Positions 8,350-17,490 of a DNA stretch of 64,000 nt are shown piece by piece. Source of the DNA: Hymenobacter setariae (GTDB taxonomy: Bacteria > Bacteroidota > Bacteroidia > Cytophagales > Hymenobacteraceae); assembly GCF_007713685.1 (NCBI RefSeq), contig NZ_VMRJ01000009.1:1-64000 (forward strand), in the 5' to 3' direction. Below the pieces are notes generated by a model. The model saw nothing but the letters and a program-made list of their open reading frames with translations. It was not told the DNA's origin and ran no database searches. How positions within the stretch are numbered: position 1 is the first letter of the stretch; each line of letters begins with the position of its first letter. The position numbers were made by a program, and so were the translations under genes.

Positions 8350-8562
8350 TTACCGGGTGTAGCAACGCCCGCAGGGCCGACGACCCAGCTTGAGCGCTGC
8401 CGCTTTCGACAGGGCTTTGGCCGAGGTGCTGCACCAGGCCAGGCCCTCACATTTCGCCGTGGCATGGTAGGCGTAGGAGGCCGAGCCTTGACAGATATAG
8501 ACCGCAGTTAGTCGAGGCGGAGGGGGGAAAACGAAAAGGATGGCCAACAGATAATTAAGCAT
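8350..8562 (-). CDS. Small exported Cys-rich protein, 70 aa
   Basis: The N-terminus MLNYLLAILFVFPPPP resembles a signal peptide. The mature part carries the pattern VYICxGSxSYAYHxTAKCEGLxWC...GRRPCGRCY, with regularly placed Cys and His. This layout (YIC..., YH...C.GL..C, GR..C..C) recurs in small Bacteroidota proteins of unknown function and suggests a metal-binding or disulfide-stabilised domain. A longer frame in another phase (8280-8465) is treated as a shadow. The next upstream minus-strand gene ends at 8576, so they may be co-transcribed. Confidence 0.65.
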   Translation of the reverse strand: MLNYLLAILFVFPPPPRLTAVYICQGSASYAYHATAKCEGLAWCSTSAKALSKAAALKLGRRPCGRCYTR

Positions 8563-8575
8563 GAATTACTGCCGG

Positions 8576-9277
8576 CTAGGCGTATTGTTTGCGTTTGATT
8601 AGTGGCAAGTCTGCTTTGAAAGCACACTTCTTGCAATAGGTAGCCGTGTGTTGCAGTGAGCGGTAAGCCAGCGAATATTTCAGGCTACGCAAGGTGGCTT
8701 CGTGTTGAATCCTATCATCACGCCGTCGCAATTCCGCTACGACTGCCACACTCAGTAAAAATTCGCGGGCAGTAGCCAGTGCTACCTCCCGGTTTGTAGT
8801 TTTCTGTTTGGCATAGTAGCGCACGGGCACTGGGGCATCAAAGCCAGCCGGGCTATGATAGCCGCGCTCACCCCGCGAGCACAGATAGCGCGGGGTGAGC
8901 GACTGCCGCTCCCGAATCGATACCGACCCGCAGGTGGGGCAGGCAGGCCGCTCATCCCCCGGTCCAACGTGCTCAGCCACGGCATGCTCGCTCACCTGGT
9001 CGTCAAGCAGGACCAGCAAATCTGCCCGGAGTTCGGCTTTAACGGCCTGACAGACTTCTTTAAAAGTGGGAGTCGGCAGCAAGTGTTGAAGGACAAAGGG
9101 GCCATCCGTTGTTTCGCAAACCGCACAGCTTGACCCAATCAAGGCATCACGGCGGCGCTTCCATTCGGGCGTTTGCCAGGCCGTGGGAAGCGCGGTAACC
9201 TGAGTTAAAGCCTGCTGCCAGGTTATCGCGCCGGCCGCCAGGTCAGAAAGAAGGTCGGTAATTTCCTCCGTGTGCAT
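8576..9277 (-). CDS. Hypothetical Cys-rich, possibly zinc-binding protein
   Basis: 233 residues from ATG 9277. Cys pairs are scattered along the chain: SCAVC near 50, CPTC and YLC near 115-135, and CKKC close to the C-terminus. This suggests at least one zinc-ribbon-like site. The stretch WKRRRDALIGSSCAVCETTDGPFVLQH has an HNH-like flavour (CxxC, then a His), but the full nuclease motif is not evident. No membrane segment. Function unknown; it may bind nucleic acid. Confidence 0.6.
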   Translation of the reverse strand: MHTEEITDLLSDLAAGAITWQQALTQVTALPTAWQTPEWKRRRDALIGSSCAVCETTDGPFVLQHLLPTPTFKEVCQAVKAELRADLLVLLDDQVSEHAVAEHVGPGDERPACPTCGSVSIRERQSLTPRYLCSRGERGYHSPAGFDAPVPVRYYAKQKTTNREVALATAREFLLSVAVVAELRRRDDRIQHEATLRSLKYSLAYRSLQHTATYCKKCAFKADLPLIKRKQYA

Positions 9278-9414
9278 AGTGGGTGGGAATGAGGGGAGAT
9301 ACTGCCCGATGATAGGGGCAGGCTCACAGGCAAAGTAAGAACTGAGCGATTAAACCAGTGACCATCGTACTTCAAAGATGCACGCGTTTATTTGCCCTAC
9401 GCATTCCTCCTCCT

Positions 9415-9963
9415 ATGAGCTTCACATACCCTAGCCTGTTGCGGCCGAACACAACTGAAGCTCTTACCAGCAACGGCCAGGTTCTAGCAATTTCCAAAGT
9501 TGAGTTGCAGTTGCGGCGCTGGGAAGGAACCCCACTCAACAACACTTTCGGCAATAAGCCACTCATTGATTTTGGGGGCCGGCCCGTTTTTGCGGAGCTG
9601 TGCCTCTATGAGCTGATGCGACTTTCCGGCTGGCAGGCCCGCTGGGTGGAAACCTACGGAGCCGGCGCGATGACCCCCAATCACTTTACCCAGTGGGCAG
9701 ATGCTGGTTTAGCCGGGCAGCAGCACGAGCCTATTCAGGACCCGGCAATGCTGGCCCTGTTGCCTAAGATTGCCCAAGCCAACGGCAACACCTACGCCGG
9801 GTGCTGGGATGTTGTCGGCTGGCAGGGCGATGCTGTTTTATTTGCCGAACTGAAGCGCCATAAAAAAGACCGGCTCCGGCCAACGCAGCCCCGGTGGCTG
9901 GAAGCTGGTTTACAAGTAGGCTTGCAGCCTGCCAACTTTCTTCTGGTTGAATGGGACTTTTAG
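9415..9963 (+). CDS. Probable PD-(D/E)XK (VRR-NUC-like) nuclease
   Basis: 182 residues from ATG 9415; a frame-extending start at 9358 is less likely. The C-terminal half shows a restriction-endonuclease-like core: GCWDVVGWQGDAVLFAELKRHKKD, with Asp in WDVV and the E-x-K of AELKR, then QPRWLEAGLQVGL with the Gln/Trp common in VRR-NUC proteins. The N-terminal part has no recognised domain. It lies beside umuDC, so a DNA repair or phage-type processing role is plausible. The fold assignment is by motif only. Confidence 0.6.
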   Translation: MSFTYPSLLRPNTTEALTSNGQVLAISKVELQLRRWEGTPLNNTFGNKPLIDFGGRPVFAELCLYELMRLSGWQARWVETYGAGAMTPNHFTQWADAGLAGQQHEPIQDPAMLALLPKIAQANGNTYAGCWDVVGWQGDAVLFAELKRHKKDRLRPTQPRWLEAGLQVGLQPANFLLVEWDF

Positions 9964-9992
9964 GAAACTGCTAAGCATAATATCTGAGCACA

Positions 9993-10217
9993 ATGGATAC
10001 TACCACTACGACCCCTAGCGAGCCGTTTGACCCTCGCCACAATATCACGGCCAAAGAGCTGGACCGCGACCTGATTAATCTGAATCTTCCAGCAATCGAC
10101 CTGATTGCAACCGATGAGGAATGCGAAGCCATGTACCCGCCCGGCGTGTATAAGCAGATGATGGATAGTATTCTGGGACCTAACCAAGGACAGAAATCGC
10201 CGAAGCTCCCTAATTGA
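9993..10217 (+). CDS. Hypothetical protein, 74 aa
   Basis: Starts at ATG 9993, 30 bases after the nuclease-like gene. It is a small acidic protein beginning with a Thr run, with a helical centre (TAKELDRDLINLNLPAID) and no known domain. It converges with umuC: its last 8 bases overlap the umuC 3' end on the other strand. Probably co-transcribed with the nuclease-like gene; function unknown. Confidence 0.5.
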   Translation: MDTTTTTPSEPFDPRHNITAKELDRDLINLNLPAIDLIATDEECEAMYPPGVYKQMMDSILGPNQGQKSPKLPN

Positions 10218-11565
10218 CAATCATCAAATCTTCCAGCCGTGTCGTGAACGCGGGCGAGCGCCATTGGGCCTTGCCTTCCCAGGGTGGACGGTTGGCACTA
10301 CCGGCCGTAGCTGGCCGGCTAGGTGCCGCAACTGCCGTAGCTACCCGCACTGTGCCCCGGCCGAAGCGCTCATTCAGCGCATCGAGGCTGGCCATCAGGC
10401 CCGGCCGCCTGGTAACCAGCGTCGGCTTCTCGGGCAGTACCAGCGGTGCCGTCGCCGGGGCAAACAAGTCGAGCTGCTGACCCGTGCCGGGGGGCTCTAA
10501 TCCGTCGAGCACCACGCCGGCCTTGTGATAAGCCACCCCCGGTTCCCAAATCCGGTTGAGTAGCACGCGGGCATAGCCCAGCAGCACCGTTGTATCGGCC
10601 GTAGGCCCGGCCGGCAGCGTGAGCGTGGCCGAGCGCGAAAAAGGCGGCAGCACATTAGTCGCAAAGCGGTTTTTGCTGACGTACACCGTCAGGACGTGCG
10701 CCATATCGCCCTGAGCGCGCAGCTTCTCCGCCGCCCGCGATAGGAACGCGGCCACGGCTGCCAGCATATCAGCAAAGGCCGATAGCGGCCGGCCGAACGA
10801 GCGGGAGCAGCTGATGCTTTGGCGGCTGAGCGTCCCATCCTCGGAAGCGTGCAGGCCCGCGCAGGGCCGGCCTTGCAGCTCCTGCACCAGCCGCGCCCCC
10901 ACCACGCCTCCGAGGTGCTTCCGCGCCCAGGCATCCGAAACACGGGCCAGGTCGGCCGCTGAATCAATGCCAGCCGCATTTAGTTTGGCCGCATACTGCC
11001 GGCCCACGCCCCACACGTCGCCCACCGGCACTTGCCGCAGCGCCCAGGCCCGCCGTTCGGCCGAGTCGAGGTAAAGCACCCCATCCAGGTCCGCATTTTT
11101 CTTCGCGATGCGATTGGCCAGCTTGGCCAGCGTCTTGGTCGGGGCCACCCCTACGCAGGTGGGAATGCCCGTGCGTGATTTGACTCCGGCGCGCACTTTC
11201 TGAGCGTATGCATCCAGGCGACCGAGGTAGGTTTCCATGCCAGCCAGGTCGAGAAAGGCCTCGTCGATAGAGTAGATTTCCACGGCTGGGGCTACCTGCC
11301 CCAGGTGGTACATGACGCGGCGTGACATATCCCCATAAAGGACATAATTGCTCGAAAAAACGGCCACATCATGCCGGTGCAGCACATCTTTGACTTGGAA
11401 ATACGGGTCGCCCATTTTCAGCCCGAGCGCCTTGGCTTCGGCTGAGCGACTTATTAGATTGCCGTCGTTATTTGAGAGCACGACAACTGGCCGGCCCTCG
11501 TAGCGCGGCTGGAAAACCCGCTCGCAGCTGACGTAGAAATTGTTGCAATCTAAAAGGCCAAACAT
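10210..11565 (-). CDS. umuC: Y-family DNA polymerase, UmuC-like
   Basis: 451 residues. Y-family polymerases copy damaged templates with low fidelity. The N-terminus MFGLLDCNNFYVSCERVFQP carries the first metal-binding Asp, followed by VVVLSNNDGNLISRS and the catalytic YSIDEAFLDL. PTCVGVAPTKTLAKLANRIAKK is the family thumb/HhH-proximal motif. The C-terminal little-finger region and a tail are present, so length is typical for UmuC. It lies 5 bases downstream of the umuD-like gene on the same strand, forming the usual umuDC operon. Confidence 0.93.
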   Translation of the reverse strand: MFGLLDCNNFYVSCERVFQPRYEGRPVVVLSNNDGNLISRSAEAKALGLKMGDPYFQVKDVLHRHDVAVFSSNYVLYGDMSRRVMYHLGQVAPAVEIYSIDEAFLDLAGMETYLGRLDAYAQKVRAGVKSRTGIPTCVGVAPTKTLAKLANRIAKKNADLDGVLYLDSAERRAWALRQVPVGDVWGVGRQYAAKLNAAGIDSAADLARVSDAWARKHLGGVVGARLVQELQGRPCAGLHASEDGTLSRQSISCSRSFGRPLSAFADMLAAVAAFLSRAAEKLRAQGDMAHVLTVYVSKNRFATNVLPPFSRSATLTLPAGPTADTTVLLGYARVLLNRIWEPGVAYHKAGVVLDGLEPPGTGQQLDLFAPATAPLVLPEKPTLVTRRPGLMASLDALNERFGRGTVRVATAVAAPSRPATAGSANRPPWEGKAQWRSPAFTTRLEDLMIVN

Positions 11566-11570
11566 AACTA

Positions 11571-12041
11571 TTAATCAAGGCTTTGAATAAGAGCTTGGAG
11601 CTTGCCCGGAATCAACTCATGCACGACGTGGGTAACTACTCCCCAGATTCGCAGCTCGTCGGGGTCGGTAATCTCATAGGGCTTAAATGCCGGATTGGCG
11701 GGCATCAGCCACCACGTTTGCCCCTGACGCACCAGACGCTTGACGGTGCATTCGCCATGCACGACTGCTACCACGATGTGTCCGTGGTCGGCCTCCAAAT
11801 GCTTGTCCACGGCCAGCAAATCGCCGGTATGAATTTCGGCTCCGCTCATACTTTCGCCGCCCACCCGAAGCATATAGGTAGCGTCGGGATGACGAAACAG
11901 CAGCCGGTTCAAATCAAACAACCCCTCCAAATGGTCAGAGGCAGGAGATGGGAACCCAGCTGGTATTAAGTAGCTGAAAAGCGGTAAGGGAAAAGGGTCA
12001 GGACCAGGCTCAGGTACCCGGATTACTTCGACATCATTCAT
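11571..12041 (-). CDS. umuD: UmuD-like S24 family self-cleaving protein
   Basis: 156 residues. UmuD proteins autocleave upon RecA activation and then form polymerase V with UmuC. Seen: a cleavage-type Ala28-Gly29 in PAGFPSPA, the catalytic Ser in RVGGESMSGAEI and the general-base Lys in GECTVKRLV. There is no DNA-binding domain, so it is UmuD rather than LexA. The umuC start follows after 5 bases. A direct repeat of AATTAGTATG lies upstream and may be an operator. Confidence 0.9.
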   Translation of the reverse strand: MNDVEVIRVPEPGPDPFPLPLFSYLIPAGFPSPASDHLEGLFDLNRLLFRHPDATYMLRVGGESMSGAEIHTGDLLAVDKHLEADHGHIVVAVVHGECTVKRLVRQGQTWWLMPANPAFKPYEITDPDELRIWGVVTHVVHELIPGKLQALIQSLD

Positions 12042-12086
12042 AGTCTAGCTAGATAAATGGTGTGCAAAGTAAACGAGAGCCAACGT

Positions 12087-12120
12087 AATTAGTATGTGAT
12101 TAACTAAAAAAATTAGTATG
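12087..12120. promoter_or_regulatory. Direct repeat AATTAGTATG upstream of umuD
   Basis: Two identical decamers, 12087-12096 and 12111-12120, spaced 24 bases start to start, in the AT-rich leader 45-80 bases upstream of umuD. They could be a damage-response operator; no known LexA box was matched. The remaining intergenic stretch to 12237 holds nothing else I recognise. Confidence 0.35.
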
Positions 12121-12237
12121 CGTAGTGTGCTTTGACTTCGATTACTTTCAGGCAACCTTCGAAACTATCTGACCTGCCAACGGTACAAGAAGCAATTATT
12201 AGCAACCAACATTCTGGTTAATAAGCTAAAAGGCAAT

Positions 12238-13329
12238 ATGACTACCATCTTTACTTTTCCTGATTGCGACGAGCTTCTGGACCGGTTTCTCAGCCTATAC
12301 AAAGTAGCGAACTTCGTTAGTGACTCGCCACATCGAAAAGATGGATTAAAGCCCAGAGGAGAGAGGGTTTGCCGATTTTGTGGCCGGGATAATACCCAGA
12401 CAAAATTCAAGAAAGTAGCCCATATGATTCCAAACTTATTGGGCAACAGATTTTTGCTCTCTGATTCAGAATGCGACGAGTGCAATTGGAAATTCTCGCT
12501 CTATGAGAATGACTTAGCTAATTTTCTCGGCATTAGCCGAACAGTAATGGGGGTGAAGGGTAAGGAGAGTGTACCCACTTTCAAATCCCCGGATAATGTG
12601 ATTACTGCCCGGAGCACGGACTTTCACGGTATCAAGGATGGGATTAAAATCGAGCGTAGCGACGTAAACAACAGCGCTTTTCAGATTATGGATGCAGAAG
12701 GACGGGCCGAGATTTCGACCTTGAAAAACCCTTACGTCCCGTCGAGAGTGTACAAAGCCTTTTTGAAAATGGCACTATCCGTCATGCCCGAAGTGCAAAT
12801 GCCAAACTATGCGTGGGCGCTTCGGCTTTTGGAAGATGACCAATATGATGAGCGTTTAAGCCGCTTTTTCACCGTTGTTCACTACACGTTGCCCCACACA
12901 TTGTCAGCTACATTTCCTCACTGCTTCATGTTTGAGAAAATCGATGCGGCTGAGAGAAGGGTGACCCATCAATTTTACCTCCGTTACCAGAACAACGTGT
13001 ACCTGCTGCCGGTACCGCTACATCATGATGATATTGTATTGGGCATTTACGAAGATGAGGTAACCACTTTGCTGAGTCCGCCTATTCTCTTTACTGCGTT
13101 GACCGACGAGAGCGAAACCTACTTTAGCGATGCGGTAAAGGACTTGTCATCCAGTTTGCCTATTAAGGAGGAAGAAACCATTACTATCCGAATGATTCCG
13201 AATGCGATGGCTAATACGCAGGGGATTGACCGGGTAACGGGCCAGGTATTATCCGAGCCATTTGACCCAACTGTGGTAAAAGCGATTTATCTGGCACCCT
13301 TGGGTTCATCGCTCAACCTGCCGGAATAA
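12238..13329 (+). CDS. HNH-type endonuclease domain protein
   Basis: 363 residues from ATG 12238. The N-terminal 100 residues carry an HNH zinc-nuclease pattern: CRFCGRD (first CxxC), KVAHMIPNLLGNRFLL (His of HNH), then SECDECNWKFSLYENDLANFLG (second CxxC plus Asn). This matches stand-alone HNH proteins common in defence islands. The rest has no recognised domain and may sense or regulate. GC is lower than in the flanks. Divergent from umuDC. A defence role is likely from family context but not proven here. Confidence 0.7.
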   Translation: MTTIFTFPDCDELLDRFLSLYKVANFVSDSPHRKDGLKPRGERVCRFCGRDNTQTKFKKVAHMIPNLLGNRFLLSDSECDECNWKFSLYENDLANFLGISRTVMGVKGKESVPTFKSPDNVITARSTDFHGIKDGIKIERSDVNNSAFQIMDAEGRAEISTLKNPYVPSRVYKAFLKMALSVMPEVQMPNYAWALRLLEDDQYDERLSRFFTVVHYTLPHTLSATFPHCFMFEKIDAAERRVTHQFYLRYQNNVYLLPVPLHHDDIVLGIYEDEVTTLLSPPILFTALTDESETYFSDAVKDLSSSLPIKEEETITIRMIPNAMANTQGIDRVTGQVLSEPFDPTVVKAIYLAPLGSSLNLPE

Positions 13330-13512
13330 ACGGCTATAGAAGCCGGAGGCACTAGCAGTTGGATGAACGAGCTGGGTACCCTTGTTAGGTCGCTGAACAA
13401 ACATAAATCAGTGTGTTAAGCTGTGGTTTTGCCTAGTTGGGTAACTACTACACAGCTAGAGCTTCGGAAGATGACAATGCTTCTGCCCCTTGTACAAGCA
13501 GTTGTAGGGCAA

Positions 13513-14178
13513 TTAGATTGGGCTGCCTAACAAGCTGTGCAGCTTATCCATGACCATCTTAATACCCTCTTGCAACTGGCTGCCATGACAGTTTCTATAA
13601 GTTCTACGTAGGCCGCAATAGCAGACAGAGTACGGCTGGCCTCCCAACCTAATGTATTCGAGCAAGTCATCCTTTAGCTTTTGGTAGCTTTCCGCAACTA
13701 CTAATGCCGGCTGCGGAATGGTATGCTCGTTCCCGTCAAGCCGACTACCATAAGCAAAGGCCTGAGATACTGCTTCTGCCAACAGAATAAAGTCATCAAC
13801 TAAAGGGTTTTGGGTTCTATTTACCCGGATATTGTCAACTGCTTTCCCGGTGTAGACCCAGTTGTCGTCGGAAACAAATTGGATTTCGTTTACACCGGAT
13901 TCATAAGGTGTTACATCAACCAACTCACCGTCTTCGTTTTCCCATACGGCGTGCCTTTCGGCCTCGTAGAGAAGGTTGGTCTTATGAATCGACCAGCCAT
14001 AATGGGGCCTTCCACCATCTCGCCTGACCTTTTCATCAACATTGGGGTAGCAGTTCAGCGGTCTAGCATAATCCTCTGGATGCACGGGCACGCTTTCCGG
14101 CTCGAATTCACTACCAACCTTGGTCAGTAGCTTTTCAAGGTATACAGCGTCGGGTATTTGAAAACTTCGCTTGGGCAC
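13513..14178 (-). CDS. SEC-C motif protein
   Basis: 221 residues from ATG 14178. The C-terminus has YSVCYCGLRRTYRNCHGSQL, a SEC-C-type zinc motif (CxC followed by C-H/C), found at the end of SecA and in many stand-alone proteins. The N-terminal 180 residues (HYGWSIHKTNLLYEAERHAVWEN, FVSDDNWVYTGK) have no recognised catalytic motif. Similar proteins often sit in defence or mobile regions. AT-rich, suggesting recent transfer. The 183-base gap before it toward the HNH gene holds nothing recognised. Confidence 0.6.
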   Translation of the reverse strand: MPKRSFQIPDAVYLEKLLTKVGSEFEPESVPVHPEDYARPLNCYPNVDEKVRRDGGRPHYGWSIHKTNLLYEAERHAVWENEDGELVDVTPYESGVNEIQFVSDDNWVYTGKAVDNIRVNRTQNPLVDDFILLAEAVSQAFAYGSRLDGNEHTIPQPALVVAESYQKLKDDLLEYIRLGGQPYSVCYCGLRRTYRNCHGSQLQEGIKMVMDKLHSLLGSPI

Positions 14179-14377
14179 GGTACAGGTTGAGCTTTTTGGA
14201 GATTATACAAGGGCAGTCCCACAAGAGGGATTAGCGTGTAAAGCCGCCCGTTGGGAAGGAGAACTCTAAAGTAAAGATTGTTGGGTGGCCCCTCAACGTT
14301 GTTAGCCTTTCGAGTATCTGCTATCAACAGGCCAAAAAGAGATTTTGCTAGCAAATGACAAGGTTAAACATTATTAA

Positions 14378-14408
14378 TTTTGCAATTGTAAAAATTGCAA
14401 TTGTAAAA
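14378..14408. promoter_or_regulatory. Tandem palindromic operator-like sites upstream of the DUF932 gene
   Basis: Two overlapping copies: TTTTGCAATTGTAAAA (14378-14393) and AATTGCAATTGTAAAA (14393-14408), 15 bases apart. They end 49 bases before ATG 14458 in an AT-rich promoter-like leader. Tandem sites on nearly the same helix face suggest cooperative repression. Confidence 0.6.
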
Positions 14409-14457
14409 CTTATATCGTATCTTAGAGATGGTAATCACCACCTAAAATCAGCAAGCC

Positions 14458-15486
14458 ATGAGCACGAAAAGCACGAAATTGGAGCAAGCCAGCAAGTGGG
14501 ATACCATCTGCTTCCCGGTTGAAGTAGTGCCGTTGGTTGACTTACTGAATGAGCCTTATTTATTGCCCAGTGACCGTAACTGGGCCGTAGTGGGGGAAAT
14601 GACCCCAGGCCGGAAAACCATCTTCGCCATGCAGAGCGGCGAGTACACCCTGATACCTAATGCGCTGGTGCGTGAGGTAGCTGACCGAGAACTACCGGGC
14701 CACAAGCTGAGCGCCAGCTTCACCGACCGGGGCGAGTTCAGCCTGTCCATCGTGATGCCCGACGAGGTAAGCGAGATAGCTACTACCGGCATTTCGCAGG
14801 TGCGTGACCGGCTGTTTCGCTCGCTCATCGTCAACAACTCCTACAGCGGCAAAACCCCGTTCTCGCTGCAAGGCTCGGCCGAGTGGGAGAAGGAGGTAAC
14901 CGGCCGCCGCACGGAAATGCGGGTTAGCTACTTTCGCGAGATATGCACCAACGGCCTAATGGGCTGGGCCGACGACTACTATACTCTTGACGAATACCTG
15001 AACTGGCTGGCCGCCGGCAAGCCCACCAAGCACCGCAAAATTCAGCAGGAGCGCGAGGCCGAGCCAGTAGAGCGAGCCGACCAACGGATTACTCACGAGC
15101 ACGAAATACTGATTGAGCGCAAGTTTCATCACAAGGGTCTGAACCTGGACGTGTTCAGAATGCACTTGCAGCAGGCTTTTCAGCAGTTTATGAAGCGCAG
15201 CCACTCGCTAACCAGTTCCATCTACAAAGAGTTGGCCCATAAGCCCGTGGAGGGCGACCGCGAAAAGCTTTTCACCGATACTAAGCTGCCTAAGAAGCTG
15301 GCCGCGATAGCCCTAGAACGGCTGGCCCATGAGGAAACGCTGCTGCAAACTGATGCTAATATGTGGCTGGCCTACAACGCCGCCAATTACGCCTTATTCA
15401 ATAGCAAGAGCTCGCTGGCCATCAACGACCGATACCGTCAGGATGAGCAGATGTTTCATCACTTTGCGGAGTTGGCCATGCAATAG
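14458..15486 (+). CDS. DUF932-family plasmid/phage protein
   Basis: 342 residues from ATG 14458. The pattern RDRLFRSLIVNNSYSGKTPFSLQG...SYFREICTNGLMGW is typical of DUF932 proteins, which are widespread on plasmids and phages; no biochemical function is established. The C-terminal half is helical and Gln/His-rich. GC is high, matching the element backbone rather than the AT-rich genes beside it. Two copies of the palindromic site lie directly upstream, so it may belong to the same regulon as the integrase regulator. Confidence 0.75.
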   Translation: MSTKSTKLEQASKWDTICFPVEVVPLVDLLNEPYLLPSDRNWAVVGEMTPGRKTIFAMQSGEYTLIPNALVREVADRELPGHKLSASFTDRGEFSLSIVMPDEVSEIATTGISQVRDRLFRSLIVNNSYSGKTPFSLQGSAEWEKEVTGRRTEMRVSYFREICTNGLMGWADDYYTLDEYLNWLAAGKPTKHRKIQQEREAEPVERADQRITHEHEILIERKFHHKGLNLDVFRMHLQQAFQQFMKRSHSLTSSIYKELAHKPVEGDREKLFTDTKLPKKLAAIALERLAHEETLLQTDANMWLAYNAANYALFNSKSSLAINDRYRQDEQMFHHFAELAMQ

Positions 15487-15568
15487 GTCTCAACTGGCAA
15501 CAAGCCTTTATTGTGCCGTGTGAAGAAAGCTTAGTGGCATCAATTGAAAGTAGGCAAGAGAATGAGCT

Positions 15569-16357
15569 TCAATTCTCTGCTTCTATGTGCTCAATAAATT
15601 TTACTAATGCCGAGATATTTCTAAAAATCAATAGACTTTCATCACGATTGAGTACTGTATTATCGTGTGCTAAGCTTTGGTCATTCCGCACAGCGTTGAA
15701 GGAGGAAAGGATGTTAATAGAATACTTCAGGATATTATGTGACATTTCGGATTTTAGGATTCCTGAAGCAACAAGCGCTTTCACGTATTTGCCGAATACA
15801 GCATTTAGCGGCTCCTCTCTCGTTGTAGTAAGGCCATGCTTGGTACACAGGTGACGGAAATACTTAATCAGGAATGTGTGAAGCCTATCCAATCCTGCGG
15901 CTGGCTCGCCACTGTCGATACTAGCTTTTATTTGGTGGCTTAGCAGTTGGAAATTTTCATCGTAATCAATGGCCTGTAGGCCATCTAGGTGCTCAACTGA
16001 TGTCTTACCTATTAACCGCTCACAGGCTTGCTTAGAATCTTCGTACGCTTGGCGTATATCCTCTGAAATTTCTTCGCCCGTTATGTCCCTGCGGCGTTCC
16101 CAATCTTCGGGAATCTTATCAAGCAGGTCGTTAAGCAGTTTGCCAACTAACTCATCTGACTCGTTGCTCCACAACGCTCGCAATCGGTTGGCTTTGGACC
16201 CAGAACCTTGGTTATACTTTTCGTCAAGAATATCCAACTTAATGCTGTCGGCTACGAAGTTTTGCAGCGAGTTATTGGAAAATTCTAATACATAACCGCC
16301 GCTCATCCGAAGTAGCTTTTCAATTTTAGATTTTTCGGTGATAGTAAGAGAGGACAT
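15569..16357 (-). CDS. Abortive-infection family protein (AbiJ/Abi-C, HEPN-type)
   Basis: 262 residues from ATG 16357. The opening MSSLTITEKSKIEKLLRMSGGYVLEFSN and GSGSKANRLRALWSNESDELVGKLLNDLLD match the N-terminal region of abortive-infection proteins. The C-terminus contains SFNAVRNDQSLAHDN, an R-x6-H HEPN ribonuclease motif typical of the Abi-C domain. Such proteins are thought to cleave RNA on phage infection. AT-rich relative to neighbours. It stands alone between the DUF932 gene and the CoiA-like gene, with no obvious antitoxin partner. Confidence 0.8.
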   Translation of the reverse strand: MSSLTITEKSKIEKLLRMSGGYVLEFSNNSLQNFVADSIKLDILDEKYNQGSGSKANRLRALWSNESDELVGKLLNDLLDKIPEDWERRRDITGEEISEDIRQAYEDSKQACERLIGKTSVEHLDGLQAIDYDENFQLLSHQIKASIDSGEPAAGLDRLHTFLIKYFRHLCTKHGLTTTREEPLNAVFGKYVKALVASGILKSEMSHNILKYSINILSSFNAVRNDQSLAHDNTVLNRDESLLIFRNISALVKFIEHIEAEN

Positions 16358-16431
16358 TGGTAAGCGCCTATAGTTTCGAAACTCAAGAATACGGAATAAT
16401 GCGTTGGTGGTCGGCGGATGATGCTACGCGA

Positions 16432-17490
16432 TTAGGGTGGAGGCTTGTTGAATTTTTCCCACTTGTTGTACTCGTATAAGCACACTATCTGGTGCTGGCT
16501 ACCCCCGCCGTAGCCCCGGAAGTGGCTGCACCTCATACAATCGGTGTCCACGTTGGCGTAGGATTCGACCGCGAAGGCCCGGCGCGGGTCGGGGCACGGC
16601 AGCACGTGACGCTCCGGCCGGTGGGGCGGCCGAGGGTCGGGCCGTAGGGTGATGGGCTTGCAGCGGGTGGCGTAAAACGCTTGGAGCGACTCCTTCTTGT
16701 CCTGCTCCCAGCGCTGACGCTTCTGCTCACGCATAGCTTGAGTGTGGCAGGCCAGGAAGAGGGGACGGGCGCGTTCCAGATACTGAGTGTGGAGCGTGGC
16801 CAAGCGCGCCGCGAGGCGGCCGTTATACACCCAGCGCTTATGCGTAGTCTGGTGCAGCAGTACGTCAGCCAACTCCGGTCCGGCTAGGTCGCGGCTGCAC
16901 TTACTCAGGTCGATTTCCACGCACGATATGCCCCACTGCCGTAGCTTGGTGAGCTTGGCCTGGTCCACGAAATGCGTCACGGCCACTTCTACCAGCAGCA
17001 GCCCGGCTTCGGTTTCCAGCACGATGTCGGGGATGAGGTCGGCGGTGCGGTGCTCCAGCCACGCCCGGCGGATAGTGACTGGGCGAGGCGCAAACTCTAC
17101 CTTGTAGTCTAAGCCGTCTTCGTAGAGGGCGTGCTCCACCTCGGCCTGGTATGGTTGGGCGCGGAAGCTGAAGCTGGCGAAGTAGTCGTCAGCCTGAAAG
17201 TTGTCGGCGCGGAAGCCCGTAAATCCGGCGGCCCCCGGCAGCCAGAAGGTGCTGTGCTGTGTGAAAACGTCCTTTGCGGCTAGGTGCAGAGCAGTTTGCA
17301 GGCCTGTGGCGCACTCCGGGGCTTGGTGGTGAGCAAAATGGGCAACTTTCACCTTGCCCTGGTTGCGGGCCACAAGGCGTGCACCGCAACCGGGGCACAC
17401 GCAAGCGCAGGCCAGGCCGTTGGCCACGTCGGCGATGTGGAGCAGTTGCCCGTCGCGCAGGCCGTAGGGCAGTTTGAGGGTGGCGGCCAT
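16432..17490 (-). CDS. CoiA-like nuclease-domain protein
   Basis: 352 residues from ATG 17490 (the frame extends to 17595, but MAATLKLPYGLRDGQ is the likelier start). The N-terminus has a zinc-ribbon-like segment CPGCGARLVARNQGKV followed by AHFAHH, as in competence protein CoiA. The middle contains IPDIVLETEAGLLLVEVAVTH, a PD-(D/E)XK-like core. A further Cys cluster near the C-terminus (DTDCMRCSHF) may bind metal. It probably acts on DNA during uptake or recombination; exact role unknown. Divergent from the helicase operon. Confidence 0.7.
   Translation of the reverse strand: MAATLKLPYGLRDGQLLHIADVANGLACACVCPGCGARLVARNQGKVKVAHFAHHQAPECATGLQTALHLAAKDVFTQHSTFWLPGAAGFTGFRADNFQADDYFASFSFRAQPYQAEVEHALYEDGLDYKVEFAPRPVTIRRAWLEHRTADLIPDIVLETEAGLLLVEVAVTHFVDQAKLTKLRQWGISCVEIDLSKCSRDLAGPELADVLLHQTTHKRWVYNGRLAARLATLHTQYLERARPLFLACHTQAMREQKRQRWEQDKKESLQAFYATRCKPITLRPDPRPPHRPERHVLPCPDPRRAFAVESYANVDTDCMRCSHFRGYGGGSQHQIVCLYEYNKWEKFNKPPP

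Noticed and set aside
8280..8465. Minus-strand frame of 61 codons
   Set aside because: It overlaps the Cys-rich exported protein in another phase and lacks its signal peptide and patterned Cys.
14124..14354. Minus-strand frame of 76 codons upstream of the SEC-C gene
   Set aside because: It overlaps the SEC-C start, has no domain and no clear start signal; could be a remnant.
14458..15486. DUF932 protein as the replication initiator
   Set aside because: The sequence has no Rep-type winged-helix or HUH motif; the family is plasmid-linked, but this role has no support.
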